64,000 nt of DNA from Oscillospiraceae bacterium (GCA_009781425.1 WQYC01000008.1:1-64000); one strand, 5' to 3'. Positions 28,809-39,014 are shown, numbered from the stretch's first letter. The notes: a model not told the origin generated them from the sequence alone. A program made the numbers and translations.

Positions 28809-30851
28809 ATGCGAAAAATCTTAGCAATAACACTTAGTATACTTTTAACTTTTACAATTTTTACCCCGAGCACTTTCGCTGACATCAACACAAACATAGA
28901 CGGTGGGGGCGGAGGCTTAGGGCAAGGCTCGGTCAATAACGGCTGGGCAATCTCGGCTGACGGCGGCGGGCTTCTTTTTGATGCCGATGGGCTGCGGGTA
29001 TATGTCGTGAACTCATCGACAGGCAGACCCGTCAGCAGTGTCATTGATTTTACAAGGTACAATGTAGCGAAAAGCAATATGATTAATTTCAACCACAGAA
29101 CAAAACATGACTATCTGCACGTAAACAGCATATTATCAGCTGCGACATTTTACGATTATGTAAAAGCACCGGATTCATTTCCGCGAATCATTTCAAATTC
29201 AATGACTGCGGACTCTTCGGGAGATGCGGCAAGGGTCAATGCAATAAGGCGATGGTTTAGAAGCTACGAAAATTATGAATGGATTATCGGTCAGTTTGGC
29301 TTTGATTTAGAAGCCATGCAAGCTGAGGGATATATGCTCGCTATAGAGCCGATTGCATATTTCCGCTATCAGGGTTACAACTACGCCATGACCGCAACGG
29401 AAGCCGCGCTGTTCGACCAATTGACAGGCGGTGCGCTTTCAACGGCGATGGCTCCGCTCACGAGAAAAAACCTGCCATTAGCTATATTCTTAGAAGAAGA
29501 CGAATTCACCGAAAGCCCGTACAGAATCAATGAATGGCAGGGAACGCGGAACTCAAACGTCCCGAATACTGATATTATCGCTCAGCTTGGAATCGGGTAT
29601 ATAAGCTACGGTTCAGGTGATGACGGCGGCGGAGGTGGTGGCGATAATGGCGGTGGAGGCAGCGGATGGACAGATAACGAAGGCGGCTTTGACTTCTCTT
29701 ATCCTGCCGATACTTGGGTTGTTACTTCATTCCGACTATGCAGTGTTCGGCGTTCGGGAGGAAGTTGGGTTCCCGGAACTGCAAGGACAGCGTTCAATCC
29801 CGCTTCTGCACGAGTGACGATTAACGGAACGACATATAACGTATCGAACATATATATGCCTGCAGGCGGTGAACAGCTTTTCTGGATTAAGTGGAAAACA
29901 CCTGCTTTCCCCGTGGAAATAACTGCGACAGTCACCAGCTCGACAGGTATGCTCTATAACATAAACAGCACGGACGTTAGTAACAGATACGTCAATTCTC
30001 TTACTGCGAGCATCAATATTTATGACAACGACATGGAAAACCCGCCGCCCGACCCTACGCTTAATGATACTATGTCAAGTATCGGCTACACAGCGACAGG
30101 TGCGGCAACGGGCAGAAATAACCTTATGCGCGGCGCGGCGGCTTCAAATTCGTGGTCTGTGTGGGATTGCAACTGGCAGAGGATTAGCTCTTCTTCGCGG
30201 TGGTACGATTGGTGGGATGTTCCGCCCGATACGTACAACTCTGCAACAGGAATATATACGCAGTACGAATTTGTGAGGGATAACTTTAATTTTACCCGCG
30301 AACTCTGGCGCGAAACTAATTATAGAATTCAATTCAATAGGATTACCTATACTGCCGAAATTCGGAATTCCTACGTCAGAATCAAGCCTGACGTCAATTG
30401 CCCAACTGCCTATACCCGCAACAACAGGACTTTCATGAAAAGCGGATACGGCATAAATGTCGAGATTGAGCCGTATATACGGGTCACGACGCATCATTCG
30501 GGGACTGGCGTGAGGACTACGAACAACTATTTCGCACCGGCTACGACTGATTTAGTTGCCGCACCGCAGTATGTTTTCGCCTATTTCCCCGAGTTTAGGT
30601 ACACGAGGTTCAACAGGCAGCTTGATTATGTTAATAACAGGTTCGAGTTCAGGCAGAATCAGTTCAGCACTTACAACGAGCGCACGCACTACACGCCCTG
30701 GTGGTTCCCGGACAATACTAACTACGAAATCGTGACGAGAAGCGACTTTGCGTATACTCCTGCGGGGAGGTTGAGGATGTTTCAGGTGAGCGATTTGATT
30801 GTGATTGAGGGGAATCTGATGGAGGATTGGCGGGTTGCTCCGGTCAGATGA
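28809..30851 (+). CDS. Large secreted/surface protein of the transfer region
   Basis: Signal peptide MRKILAITLSILLTFTIFTPSTFA; Gly-rich linker; no recognised domain. Confidence 0.75.
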   Translation: MRKILAITLSILLTFTIFTPSTFADINTNIDGGGGGLGQGSVNNGWAISADGGGLLFDADGLRVYVVNSSTGRPVSSVIDFTRYNVAKSNMINFNHRTKHDYLHVNSILSAATFYDYVKAPDSFPRIISNSMTADSSGDAARVNAIRRWFRSYENYEWIIGQFGFDLEAMQAEGYMLAIEPIAYFRYQGYNYAMTATEAALFDQLTGGALSTAMAPLTRKNLPLAIFLEEDEFTESPYRINEWQGTRNSNVPNTDIIAQLGIGYISYGSGDDGGGGGGDNGGGGSGWTDNEGGFDFSYPADTWVVTSFRLCSVRRSGGSWVPGTARTAFNPASARVTINGTTYNVSNIYMPAGGEQLFWIKWKTPAFPVEITATVTSSTGMLYNINSTDVSNRYVNSLTASINIYDNDMENPPPDPTLNDTMSSIGYTATGAATGRNNLMRGAAASNSWSVWDCNWQRISSSSRWYDWWDVPPDTYNSATGIYTQYEFVRDNFNFTRELWRETNYRIQFNRITYTAEIRNSYVRIKPDVNCPTAYTRNNRTFMKSGYGINVEIEPYIRVTTHHSGTGVRTTNNYFAPATTDLVAAPQYVFAYFPEFRYTRFNRQLDYVNNRFEFRQNQFSTYNERTHYTPWWFPDNTNYEIVTRSDFAYTPAGRLRMFQVSDLIVIEGNLMEDWRVAPVR

Positions 30852-30865
30852 CTGAACTTTCGTAC

Positions 30866-30893
30866 TTGACAATTTGAATAAATGAGTTATAAT
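30866..30893 (+). promoter_or_regulatory. Consensus sigma-A promoter TTGACA-16-TATAAT
   Basis: ttgaca 30866-30871, tataat 30888-30893. Confidence 0.75.
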
Positions 30894-31002
30894 GGTTATG
30901 AGCGATTTATTATATGTTTAAGGACAGAATTTTTTTCAAACTATCTGGTCATGTTAAATGAAATGTTTGAAAAAGTAAAACAAACGGAGAATTATATCAA
31001 TC

Positions 31003-31551
31003 ATGATTTCATTAGGGTTGGGGTTTGTATCTGGCAGTGCTAATCAAAAGCATAAAACAGATTTAACTGATAGAATTGAAATTACCGATAAAGAATCACT
31101 TAATGAAGTTGATGCCGGCAGTTTTAAAGACGGGATTTACAATACATACATTACGTTAGATAATTTGCTCTTCTACAGGGTTTTCGGTTTATCGTCATCA
31201 GGTCACGGAGCCAGAATAATAGGCAGATTCGTAACAACGGAATATGCAGAATCCATGATTGATGTGAAAATACGTTTAGCGTTAGATATCCGGTGGAGGA
31301 ATACCAAGTTTTATGAAGCCGCTATACTTGTTCCCCAAGGCGTTATAATCAACGTAGGTGTGGTTGCGCCTATTACATTAATAAGCGGAACAGTTTTAGA
31401 GGGCGGCGCCGACCAAATAATGCTCCCTTTTAACTGGTCGGACACATGGATACAAGGATACCGAAAAGTTACACAAAAGCCTCAGATGGAATACCCCGTA
31501 TATTACAAAGAAAAGCCCGATGCGAGCGCAAGAAATCATAATTATCCATAA
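31003..31551 (+). CDS. Orphan hypothetical protein (182 aa)
   Basis: ORF with its own consensus promoter and downstream terminator; AT-rich relative to flanks. Confidence 0.6.
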   Translation: MISLGLGFVSGSANQKHKTDLTDRIEITDKESLNEVDAGSFKDGIYNTYITLDNLLFYRVFGLSSSGHGARIIGRFVTTEYAESMIDVKIRLALDIRWRNTKFYEAAILVPQGVIINVGVVAPITLISGTVLEGGADQIMLPFNWSDTWIQGYRKVTQKPQMEYPVYYKEKPDASARNHNYP

Positions 31552-31568
31552 TAAGAATTAACAAGATT

Positions 31569-31616
31569 CATCCCAACAGAAAGTATTACTCTCTGTTGGG
31601 ATGTTTTTTATTTTTT
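31569..31616 (+). terminator. Intrinsic terminator
   Basis: catcccaacaga ... tctgttgggatg + tttttta. Confidence 0.85.
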
Positions 31617-31780
31617 CAGAAAGGAGTCACCCCATGCACAAATACACATCCGGAGTCCCGCCTTAACCGGCAAACGAAGCTTCCCCTTCCCCCCGCACCC
31701 TGCTACTCCGCTCATTGAGCTAAGTAAGCAGGGCTATTTTAATTTAAAACCATTTTTCAAACAAGAAAGGAAAAACTACC

Positions 31781-32011
31781 ATGAAAAAAATCAAAACCAC
31801 AATCATCACAGCAAAAACGAAGGCTTGCGCTTTCATCACGAGAGCGAAGGACAAGCTCACCGACACATCCGGCGAGGGTCACGTTGACGTCGCGGTGAAA
31901 ATTATCATCGCCGTCGTAATCGGAGCATTAGTCCTCGCAGGGCTCGTGGCTCTCTGGAACACCGTAATCATGCCGCGTCTGAACGGCGAAATCAATAACC
32001 TGTTCGGTTAA
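31781..32011 (+). CDS. Flp/Tad-type pilin-like small protein
   Basis: 76 aa; GHVDVAVKIIIAVVIGALVLAGLVALWNTVIMPRL, followed directly by a prepilin peptidase. Confidence 0.7.
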   Translation: MKKIKTTIITAKTKACAFITRAKDKLTDTSGEGHVDVAVKIIIAVVIGALVLAGLVALWNTVIMPRLNGEINNLFG

Positions 32012-32019
32012 TATCGGCA

Positions 32020-32454
32020 ATGGCAACAATCGTGATTCCCGTGCTGTTTCTGCTGCTCGCTTGGGTTTCAGTCCATGATATACGGACGCGTAAGATAGAG
32101 AACTACGTGCATCCGCTTATCATGGCGGCGGGATTCTTTGTCAATAATCTGTCGGTCACGGAGCGATTAGCTGGCGCTTTAATCTGCTTCGTGCCGCTGA
32201 TTATTGCAAATATACTCAGCAAAAACGGCTTCGGCATGGGCGACGTCAAGCTTACGGGAGCGTTCGGCTTCGTACTCGGTGCATACGGCGGTCTTACAGC
32301 CGTGATTACCGGGCTGAGCCTTATGCTCCTCACAGCAGGCGTTTATCAAAAGCACAAAAAAACTAAAAAAGCAGTACCGCTCGCACCTTTTCTGTGCGGC
32401 GGTTTTGCTTTAAACTTATTTTTATTTACGAAAGGACTGATATTTCTTGCTTAA
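32020..32454 (+). CDS. Type IV/Tad prepilin peptidase (A24, TadV/CpaA-like)
   Basis: Polytopic; DIRTRKIENYVHP and GFGMGDVKLTGAFGFVLG (GxGD) aspartyl motifs. Confidence 0.88.
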   Translation: MATIVIPVLFLLLAWVSVHDIRTRKIENYVHPLIMAAGFFVNNLSVTERLAGALICFVPLIIANILSKNGFGMGDVKLTGAFGFVLGAYGGLTAVITGLSLMLLTAGVYQKHKKTKKAVPLAPFLCGGFALNLFLFTKGLIFLA

Positions 32455-33229
32455 AAACAGAACATTTATAGGACTCATCTGCATTGCCGCCGCGCTTTTC
32501 CTCGTATTCGCGGTTTCACCTTTATTTAATAAGGCATTAGAGGGCAGAACGAGCGTAGTTGTCTTCAAATCACCCGTCCTTCAAGGACAGCAAATAACCC
32601 CCGAAATGCTGACGGTGGTTGAAATGGGCAGCTACAACCTGCCCGACAGAGCAATCACAGACCAAAACCTCATCATCGGCAGATATGCCGTTTCCAACCT
32701 TTTCGCGGGTAGCTTAGTCTACCCCGAAATGGTTACGGAAACATCAGACACAAGCGATTCCATGCTCCGTAATCTAAGCGAAAACGAAATCGCCATGTCT
32801 GTTACAATAAAAAGCCTTGCTTACGGGGTTTCGGGGAAATTAATGACCGGCGATATTATACGAATCGTGTCGGTTGACAACGAGAAAGTCGCGACGATTT
32901 ATGACGAGCTGCTGTACATCGAGGTTCTGTCTACAACTACTGACAGAGGAATCGACAACATTAACAGCCAGCCTGTACCCGATGAAAACGGTGAAATCGC
33001 CTTACCTGTAACTATTACAGTAATTCTGCAGGACAATGCACAGGCTCTGCGCCTTGCTGAGTGCGAAAACACTAATCTGCACGCAATTTTCGTGAGCAGA
33101 GACGAAGAAGCGAAAGCCAGCTACATCGAATTGCAGGCGGAAATCTTAGAGGAACTCATAACCGCCGCCGAGGAGCTTGCAAGCATGATGAACAGCGAGC
33201 TTTTGCCGTACGGAGGTGAGCTGTTTTGA
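32447..33229 (+). CDS. SAF-domain pilus assembly protein (CpaB/RcpC-like)
   Basis: N-terminal TM, SPVLQGQQITPEMLTVVEM...LIIGRYAVSNLFAGSLVYPEMV. Confidence 0.75.
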   Translation: MLKNRTFIGLICIAAALFLVFAVSPLFNKALEGRTSVVVFKSPVLQGQQITPEMLTVVEMGSYNLPDRAITDQNLIIGRYAVSNLFAGSLVYPEMVTETSDTSDSMLRNLSENEIAMSVTIKSLAYGVSGKLMTGDIIRIVSVDNEKVATIYDELLYIEVLSTTTDRGIDNINSQPVPDENGEIALPVTITVILQDNAQALRLAECENTNLHAIFVSRDEEAKASYIELQAEILEELITAAEELASMMNSELLPYGGELF

Positions 33230-33966
33230 AGAACGTCCATAAAATCATCGCCGTGTACGGCAACTCGGGGAGCTATAAGACGACGGTGGCTGTGAATGTA
33301 GCCAAAGCGATTGCCAAAGTGGAAAGCGGCGCGAAAATCGCTGTCGTCGGCGCAGACCACACGAAGCCCTTTATGCCCTTAATCTTCCCCGATTCTAAGG
33401 GCTCTTGCAATCTATCGCTCGGCAAGCTGCTCTCCTGCGAAACATTATCACAGGAAGCTATACACGCAGAAATGAAAGAGCATAATAATATCGGATTCTT
33501 AGGCTACAATTCGGGCGAGAATATACGGTGCTTTCCGATTACAACAGCAGACAGGCTTGAGGATTTCTTCATGCAAATCCGTCACCTCGTAAATTATGTA
33601 ATTGTTGACTGCGGAAGTGATGTACACACTGCGTTTACCTCAAAGACTCTGATTACGGCAGATGAAGTACTGTACACGATTTCATGTGATGTCAACGGCT
33701 TGGAGTTTTTCCACTCGCAGGAGTCTATTCTGCTCAGCGAGCAGTACAGCTACAACAATTACATAAAGCTTCTGACCATCAACGGACGCTTCACGGAGGA
33801 CGAGGAAACCATGAAGGGCGCAATCGGCGACGTTGAAGGTGTAATTCCGTTCTGCGAATGTATTCCCGAAATGTGGAATCAGGGTAAGGCTTTAAACCCT
33901 GTTCCGGACGCGAAATACAACGAGGTCATGAAGGGTATTGCCAAATATCTTACGAAGGAGGAGTAG
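33226..33966 (+). CDS. CpaE/TadZ-like P-loop ATPase
   Basis: IIAVYGNSGSYKTTVAVNVAKAIAK deviant Walker A; VDCGSDVHTAFTSKTLITADEVLYTISCD. Confidence 0.8.
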   Translation: MKNVHKIIAVYGNSGSYKTTVAVNVAKAIAKVESGAKIAVVGADHTKPFMPLIFPDSKGSCNLSLGKLLSCETLSQEAIHAEMKEHNNIGFLGYNSGENIRCFPITTADRLEDFFMQIRHLVNYVIVDCGSDVHTAFTSKTLITADEVLYTISCDVNGLEFFHSQESILLSEQYSYNNYIKLLTINGRFTEDEETMKGAIGDVEGVIPFCECIPEMWNQGKALNPVPDAKYNEVMKGIAKYLTKEE

Positions 33967-33972
33967 TTTAAA

Positions 33973-35361
33973 TTGTTTGGAAATAAATCAAAGAAAACAG
34001 AAATCGTTAAGAGGGAACGTCAGACAGTCCGCAAGAACGTGATTTCCTTTCCGATTCTGCTAAGTGAAGCGCAGGAATATATGGCGAAGAATTACGCTTC
34101 TACGCTGTATGACGCGAATAAAACCGACGACGGTTCTCAGCTTGAACGAAAGGAAAAGCTTCAGCAGTACATCAAGCAGTTCATCATCGACAATAATTAT
34201 TACGTTGAGGGCTGTATACTCGCTGATGTGGTGGATTCGATTTACACCGAAATGGCAGAATATTCGTTCCTCACGCCGTATCTGAAAAGTAAGGACATTG
34301 AGGAGCTGAATATAAATGCGTGGGACGATATTGCGGTTCATCCGATTGGCGGGAAACCGTATAAGCTGAAGGAGCATTTCAGCAGTCCTCAGCACGCAAT
34401 TGACATCATGCGGCGGTTGTTGCATAATAACAAGCTTGTGTTTGATGAATCGAAGCCTATTGTTACAGGCTACCTTGATGGGAATATCCGCATTACCGCT
34501 ACCCACCCGATTATAGTCGGCGCGCATATCGGCGTAAGTGCAAGTATCAGAATCGTCAACCCGCAGAAAATAACGCGTGAGCAGTTCGTGCAGAATGATA
34601 CCTGCACCGAGGAAATGCACGATTTTCTGCGCGACTGCTTCATATACGGCATTTCGCAGTGCTACGCAGGCGGCACGGGCTCGGGTAAAACCACCTTCAT
34701 GGCAGATATTATGAGCTTCTATCCCGACCACAAGCGGCTCATTACAATTGAAAAAGCAGTGCGTGAATTCGACCTGCGGAAATTCGGCGAAGCAGGTAAC
34801 GTAGTCAACAACGTAATCCATATGGTAACACGTGACAGCGATGATTCAAGCCGAAACATCGCTATTCTTGACCTCGTTACCGCCGCGCTGACGATGCACC
34901 CGGAAGCCTTAGTTGTTGCTGAAATGAAAAACGAAGAAGCTTGGGAGGCGCAGGAGGCGAGCCGCACGGGACATACGCTCTTGACGACAACGCACGCAAG
35001 CTCTACAAGCGGGATTTATACCCGTCTTGCCACGTTATGTCTGCAAAAATATGCAAATGTGCCGTTTAATATTATTCTGCGATTAGTCTGCGAAGCGTTC
35101 CCTATTGCAATATTCATGAAGCAATTAGAAAACGGCAAGCGGCACCTCATGGAAATCGCGGAATGCTCGTATAAGCACGGCGATAAGTACGACATTCGCC
35201 CGCTCTGGGCATACGAGGTACGCGACGAAAGCAGGAACAGTGACGGCAAAATCACGATTACAGGGGAGTTTGTGAAGAAAAATAATATTTCCGACGAGCT
35301 CATGCAGAGGCTCACAGACAACGGTATGCCGAAGCAAAAGCTGAAGAAATACGGGAGGTAG
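33973..35361 (+). CDS. tadA: TadA/CpaF-type secretion ATPase
   Basis: AGGTGSGKTTFMADI Walker A; ALTMHPEALVVAEMKNEEAWEAQEASRTGHTLLTTTHASSTSG. Confidence 0.92.
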   Translation: MFGNKSKKTEIVKRERQTVRKNVISFPILLSEAQEYMAKNYASTLYDANKTDDGSQLERKEKLQQYIKQFIIDNNYYVEGCILADVVDSIYTEMAEYSFLTPYLKSKDIEELNINAWDDIAVHPIGGKPYKLKEHFSSPQHAIDIMRRLLHNNKLVFDESKPIVTGYLDGNIRITATHPIIVGAHIGVSASIRIVNPQKITREQFVQNDTCTEEMHDFLRDCFIYGISQCYAGGTGSGKTTFMADIMSFYPDHKRLITIEKAVREFDLRKFGEAGNVVNNVIHMVTRDSDDSSRNIAILDLVTAALTMHPEALVVAEMKNEEAWEAQEASRTGHTLLTTTHASSTSGIYTRLATLCLQKYANVPFNIILRLVCEAFPIAIFMKQLENGKRHLMEIAECSYKHGDKYDIRPLWAYEVRDESRNSDGKITITGEFVKKNNISDELMQRLTDNGMPKQKLKKYGR

Positions 35362-35368
35362 TTAAAAG

Positions 35369-36292
35369 ATGTTATTAAATCTAACCGCAATGTGTCTGAT
35401 TATTTTCGGAATCTTTATAATTCTCGGACTTACTCCCGAAATAATCGGCAATGATTTGCTTCGCTTTCTGCACAAGGAAAAAAGCCTTAAACAGCAGATT
35501 CGTGAAGCGCAGGGTAAGGCAAAGAAATCCAAGCTGCAAGCCGCTTTGTCGGATATGTATAACGCGCTCAAGGCTACAGGCTCGGAAAACAAATTCGCTG
35601 TGTTGATTTCCGTTTCGGTTCTCGGCTTAGTCGCAGGTTGTCTTTTTGCCGCGATGATTGGCAATATTATTTTCGTGCCTGTGTTCGCTATGCTTTCGTT
35701 CATATTGCCTTACGGCTACGCAAAGGCATTAGCGGCGGCGTATAACAAGCAGTTATCGGAGGAGCTCGAAACCGCGCTGTCGATTATTACAACGTCATAT
35801 ATTTCAAACGACGATATTATCTACGCAATCGAGAGCAGTATTGACCACATAAGAGAGCCGGTGAAGAAGGTTTTCAAGGAATTCCTCGGAAAGACGCAGT
35901 TGATTAATTCCAACGTAAAGCTCGCTATTAGTCAGATGAAAAGCGGCATAAATAACGAGGTTTTCCGTGAATGGTGCGACAACCTAATCGAGTGTCAAGA
36001 CAACAACACGCTCAAGCATACTTTACAACCATTAACCGCCCGCCTTGCAGATATTCGCATAGTCAACGCTGAGCTTGCGGTTATGCTGTCGAGTCCGCGC
36101 CGTGAGTACATTACAATGGTCGTTATGATTTTAGCGAATATTCCGCTGTTGTATTTACTTAATAAGGACTGGTGCATGACGCTGTTTGAAACCTTCGCAG
36201 GTCAGCTTGTGCTTGGCATAACGGCTATGGTTTGCGTGATTACGGGGATTCTCTGCTACAAATACACACAGCCGATTGAGTTTAGAAGGTAG
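35369..36292 (+). CDS. TadB-like pilus inner-membrane platform protein
   Basis: Position after TadA; TM pattern and GspF-like cytoplasmic domain. Confidence 0.7.
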   Translation: MLLNLTAMCLIIFGIFIILGLTPEIIGNDLLRFLHKEKSLKQQIREAQGKAKKSKLQAALSDMYNALKATGSENKFAVLISVSVLGLVAGCLFAAMIGNIIFVPVFAMLSFILPYGYAKALAAAYNKQLSEELETALSIITTSYISNDDIIYAIESSIDHIREPVKKVFKEFLGKTQLINSNVKLAISQMKSGINNEVFREWCDNLIECQDNNTLKHTLQPLTARLADIRIVNAELAVMLSSPRREYITMVVMILANIPLLYLLNKDWCMTLFETFAGQLVLGITAMVCVITGILCYKYTQPIEFRR

Positions 36293-36300
36293 GTGGTAAT

Positions 36301-37188
36301 ATGACAAAAATTATTTATTTCGTGCTAACCATTGTCGGTATGCTGTTTGCAATAGGCATTTTTAATTTCCTGCTGATTGCGGTAAAGGCGCCTTCGATGA
36401 GGACTACGAAAACCATACGGCAGTTGGTTCTGCGGCGACAGAGCCGAAAAAAACACGCTCATAGCGCGGCAGAAGAAAGCATTTTGCAGTTTATTGCCCG
36501 TTTCGTGCGGATAAATCCCTATAAAAGAACTATGTTAGAGGAAGAGCTCAAGGTCGCAGGAATCGCAAAAACCCCCGAAGCGTATATAGCAGGCGCGGTT
36601 TACGCGTTTCTGAAATTTGCACTTCTCGCCCTGCCTTTCCTCTTTATTTTCCCTTTGCTATCAATTCCGCTTTTGATTCTCGCGGCTCTGAAATTCGCAC
36701 AGGAACGGCAGAAAACCACCGACAGAATCAAGGAAAAGCGAAAACAAATTGAGCTTGATTTACCGCGTTTCGTGTATACGATTGTGAACGAGCTTAAAAG
36801 CAATCACGATGTAATAAGTATCCTCAGCCGCCACAAGGACAGCTTCTCGCCGGAATTCGCAAGTGAAATAACTATTACGATTGCGGATATGCGTTCGGGG
36901 AATTATCAGGCGGCTTTACAGCGGTTTGAAGGCAGAATCGGAAGTACGAATTTGTCGGAGGTAATACGCGGACTGATTGAAATGGTAAAAGGCAATAAGA
37001 CCAATGTTTACTGGGAAACGCTCGCTATTCGCTTTTCGGAGCTGCAAAAACAGGCTCTGCGTAACGAAGCGCAGAAAGTACCGCCGAGAGTGCGGAAGCT
37101 TTCGTTCAGTCTGCTTGTTTGTCTTATGTTGATTTATGGGGTGGTGCTGGTTTATCAAATTGTTGATAATATCGCTATACTATTCTAA
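36301..37188 (+). CDS. TadC-like pilus platform protein
   Basis: TM helices plus RKQIELDLPRFVYTIVNELKSNHDVISIL. Confidence 0.7.
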   Translation: MTKIIYFVLTIVGMLFAIGIFNFLLIAVKAPSMRTTKTIRQLVLRRQSRKKHAHSAAEESILQFIARFVRINPYKRTMLEEELKVAGIAKTPEAYIAGAVYAFLKFALLALPFLFIFPLLSIPLLILAALKFAQERQKTTDRIKEKRKQIELDLPRFVYTIVNELKSNHDVISILSRHKDSFSPEFASEITITIADMRSGNYQAALQRFEGRIGSTNLSEVIRGLIEMVKGNKTNVYWETLAIRFSELQKQALRNEAQKVPPRVRKLSFSLLVCLMLIYGVVLVYQIVDNIAILF

Positions 37189-37211
37189 TGTTCTAATATT
37201 TTGAAAAGCTA

Positions 37212-37240
37212 TTGACATTTTCGCCGAAACATGGTAAAAT
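37212..37240 (+). promoter_or_regulatory. Sigma-A promoter TTGACA-17-TAAAAT for TA module
   Basis: ttgaca 37212-37217; taaaat 37235-37240. Confidence 0.7.
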
Positions 37241-37267
37241 AAGCTACACAAGCACGTTTGTGACGGA

Positions 37268-37516
37268 TTGGGGGGTATTGTAATGGAATATATTAGTAAA
37301 ATGATAGGTAGCGCGGCATTAGACGGCATTTTTGAAATCCCGCCTATGCTCCGCAACAGAACGGTTCAAGTTATTGTTCTGCCTGTGAATAGCGAAGTCG
37401 CCGAAGAACCAAAACGTAAAATTAACTTTGATTTTCTCAAAGATAAAGTCCCGCCGCTGCCGGACAGCTTTTTTGACCCGCTGCCGGAGGAGGAATTACA
37501 AGCATGGGGACTGTAA
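37268..37516 (+). CDS. Type II antitoxin partner of PIN toxin
   Basis: 82 aa; 13-nt overlap with the downstream PIN gene; PPMLRNRTVQVIVLPV N-terminus. Confidence 0.75.
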   Translation: MGGIVMEYISKMIGSAALDGIFEIPPMLRNRTVQVIVLPVNSEVAEEPKRKINFDFLKDKVPPLPDSFFDPLPEEELQAWGL

Positions 37517-37902
37517 AATACCTGCTTGACACACAAGTTTTTCTTTGGACGGCTCGTGAAAGTGTGAAGTTAAGCGATTCTGTTAAAAAGGCAATGCAAG
37601 ATGAGAATTCTAAAATTTTCGTATCGCCTGTAACTGCGTATGAAATCATGAACAAGCATCGCATAGGCAAGCTGCCCGAATATGCATATGTTGCGGAAAA
37701 CTATCTTGAAATATTTCATAATCTCGGAGCAGAGGAGCTGTTGATAAGCACGAAGCATTTGCACTTTGCAGGGAAATTTGAATGGTCGCACCGTGACCCG
37801 TTCGACAGAATGTTAGCGGCACAGGCTTTCACCGAAAACATGACTTTGATTTCAAGTGACCCCGCTTTTAAAGAACTTCCGTGGGTATCACGTTTGTGGT
37901 AA
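37504..37902 (+). CDS. PIN-domain (VapC-family) toxin
   Basis: YLLDTQVFLWTA...SPVTAYEIMNK...WSHRDPFDRMLAAQAFTENMTLISSDPAF. Confidence 0.9.
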   Translation: MGTVKYLLDTQVFLWTARESVKLSDSVKKAMQDENSKIFVSPVTAYEIMNKHRIGKLPEYAYVAENYLEIFHNLGAEELLISTKHLHFAGKFEWSHRDPFDRMLAAQAFTENMTLISSDPAFKELPWVSRLW

Positions 37903-37944
37903 AAAACCTGTTAAGCTTAACTGAAAAACAACATAATAATTTAA

Positions 37945-37976
37945 AGCAATCGCTACTTTTTGTGCGGTTGCTTTTT
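37945..37976 (+). terminator. Terminator-like hairpin
   Basis: agcaatcgc ... gcggttgct + ttttt. Confidence 0.7.
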
Positions 37977-37997
37977 CATTTTTGAAAGGAGAAAATC

Positions 37998-38429
37998 ATG
38001 CTCGAAAAAAGGCAGAAAAAGCGGCGGATTTACTACATTTTACGCCGCGCAAAATCCAAAAAAGGCGAAGGCTACATAGATGTTGTAGTGCTTACAATCG
38101 TTTCCATGCTCGTGCTTTGCACGCTGCTCGCAGTCGCGCCTGTATTTATCGCGAAAATGAACCTTGATACTTATGCGAACGAGCTGTCGCGTGAAGCGGA
38201 AATTTCGGGACGTGTAGGCGCGGAAACCACGCAAAGGCTTGACCGTTTGAACGAAATCAAGGGCTTAAACCCCGACGTGGCGTGGGACAGAATCGGGCGG
38301 ATTCAAATAGGTCAGGACGTTACGGTGACGGTTTCGACAGTGGTGGATATAGGGTTTTTTAGCTTTGTAGCTATACCGATTACACTTACGTCAACTGCGA
38401 CGGGAACCTCGGAGGTGCTTTGGAAGTGA
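37998..38429 (+). CDS. TadE/pseudopilin-like protein (DUF4320-like)
   Basis: KKGEGYIDVVVLTIVSMLVLCTLLAVAPVFIAKMNLDTYANELSREAEISGRV. Confidence 0.7.
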   Translation: MLEKRQKKRRIYYILRRAKSKKGEGYIDVVVLTIVSMLVLCTLLAVAPVFIAKMNLDTYANELSREAEISGRVGAETTQRLDRLNEIKGLNPDVAWDRIGRIQIGQDVTVTVSTVVDIGFFSFVAIPITLTSTATGTSEVLWK

Positions 38430-38944
38430 AAAAAATTATTAACAGACTGCGGCAGAAGGACGGCGTAAGCTGTCCGTTTGTCGTTTGTATTGTGCTGGTA
38501 CTGCTGATTATTACGCTCGGAATATGCGAGGTAATACGTGTGAATATCATCAGCGCGAATATCCGCAATAAGTTTCAGGCGGTGATAATCTCGGAAACCA
38601 CAGACAATTTCGTGAATATGTATCAGCCGCTCCGTGACGGATATGCAGGAAGCCACCAAAACAGCGGCTCCGGCTGGCAGCAGAGCACGTTGACGTCACG
38701 AAACAGGATTCAAAGCAAGCTGAATGAGCATTTCAATAATGCCGAAGCAGGTCAGCTTATAATCAGCAACGTCAGCTTTACCACGCACAGCGCGCCGATT
38801 GCGCCGTATGACGCAAACAGCGCGTTGCAATTCAATGTACGGGGTCAGGTGGAGGTAGTAATCCCATTCAGATTCCTATGGCGGAATCTGCCGCCGATGC
38901 GGTTAACTGTCGATGTAAATTCCACTTGGCGGCAGTTATTTTAA
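38420..38944 (+). CDS. TadE-like pseudopilin/minor pilin
   Basis: Single N-terminal TM (CPFVVCIVLVLLIITLGICEVIRV), overlaps the preceding gene. Confidence 0.6.
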   Translation: MEVKKIINRLRQKDGVSCPFVVCIVLVLLIITLGICEVIRVNIISANIRNKFQAVIISETTDNFVNMYQPLRDGYAGSHQNSGSGWQQSTLTSRNRIQSKLNEHFNNAEAGQLIISNVSFTTHSAPIAPYDANSALQFNVRGQVEVVIPFRFLWRNLPPMRLTVDVNSTWRQLF

Positions 38945-38964
38945 ACGATTAAAATTCTATCAAC

Positions 38965-38992
38965 AACGCTTGCTTTGCAAGCGTTTATTTTT
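38965..38992 (+). terminator. Terminator-like hairpin
   Basis: aacgcttgc-ttt-gcaagcgtt + tatttttt. Confidence 0.75.
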
Positions 38993-39014
38993 TACAATGA
39001 AAGGAAAAACCACT

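Noticed and set aside
31698-31740. ccctgct...agcaggg hairpin as a strong terminator
   Set aside because: Internal mismatches and only a weak T-tract (ctattttaattt); not counted among the strong terminators.
34060-34821. 253-aa minus-strand ORF opposite tadA
   Set aside because: Antisense shadow of a strongly supported coding frame; no SD and no recognisable domain.
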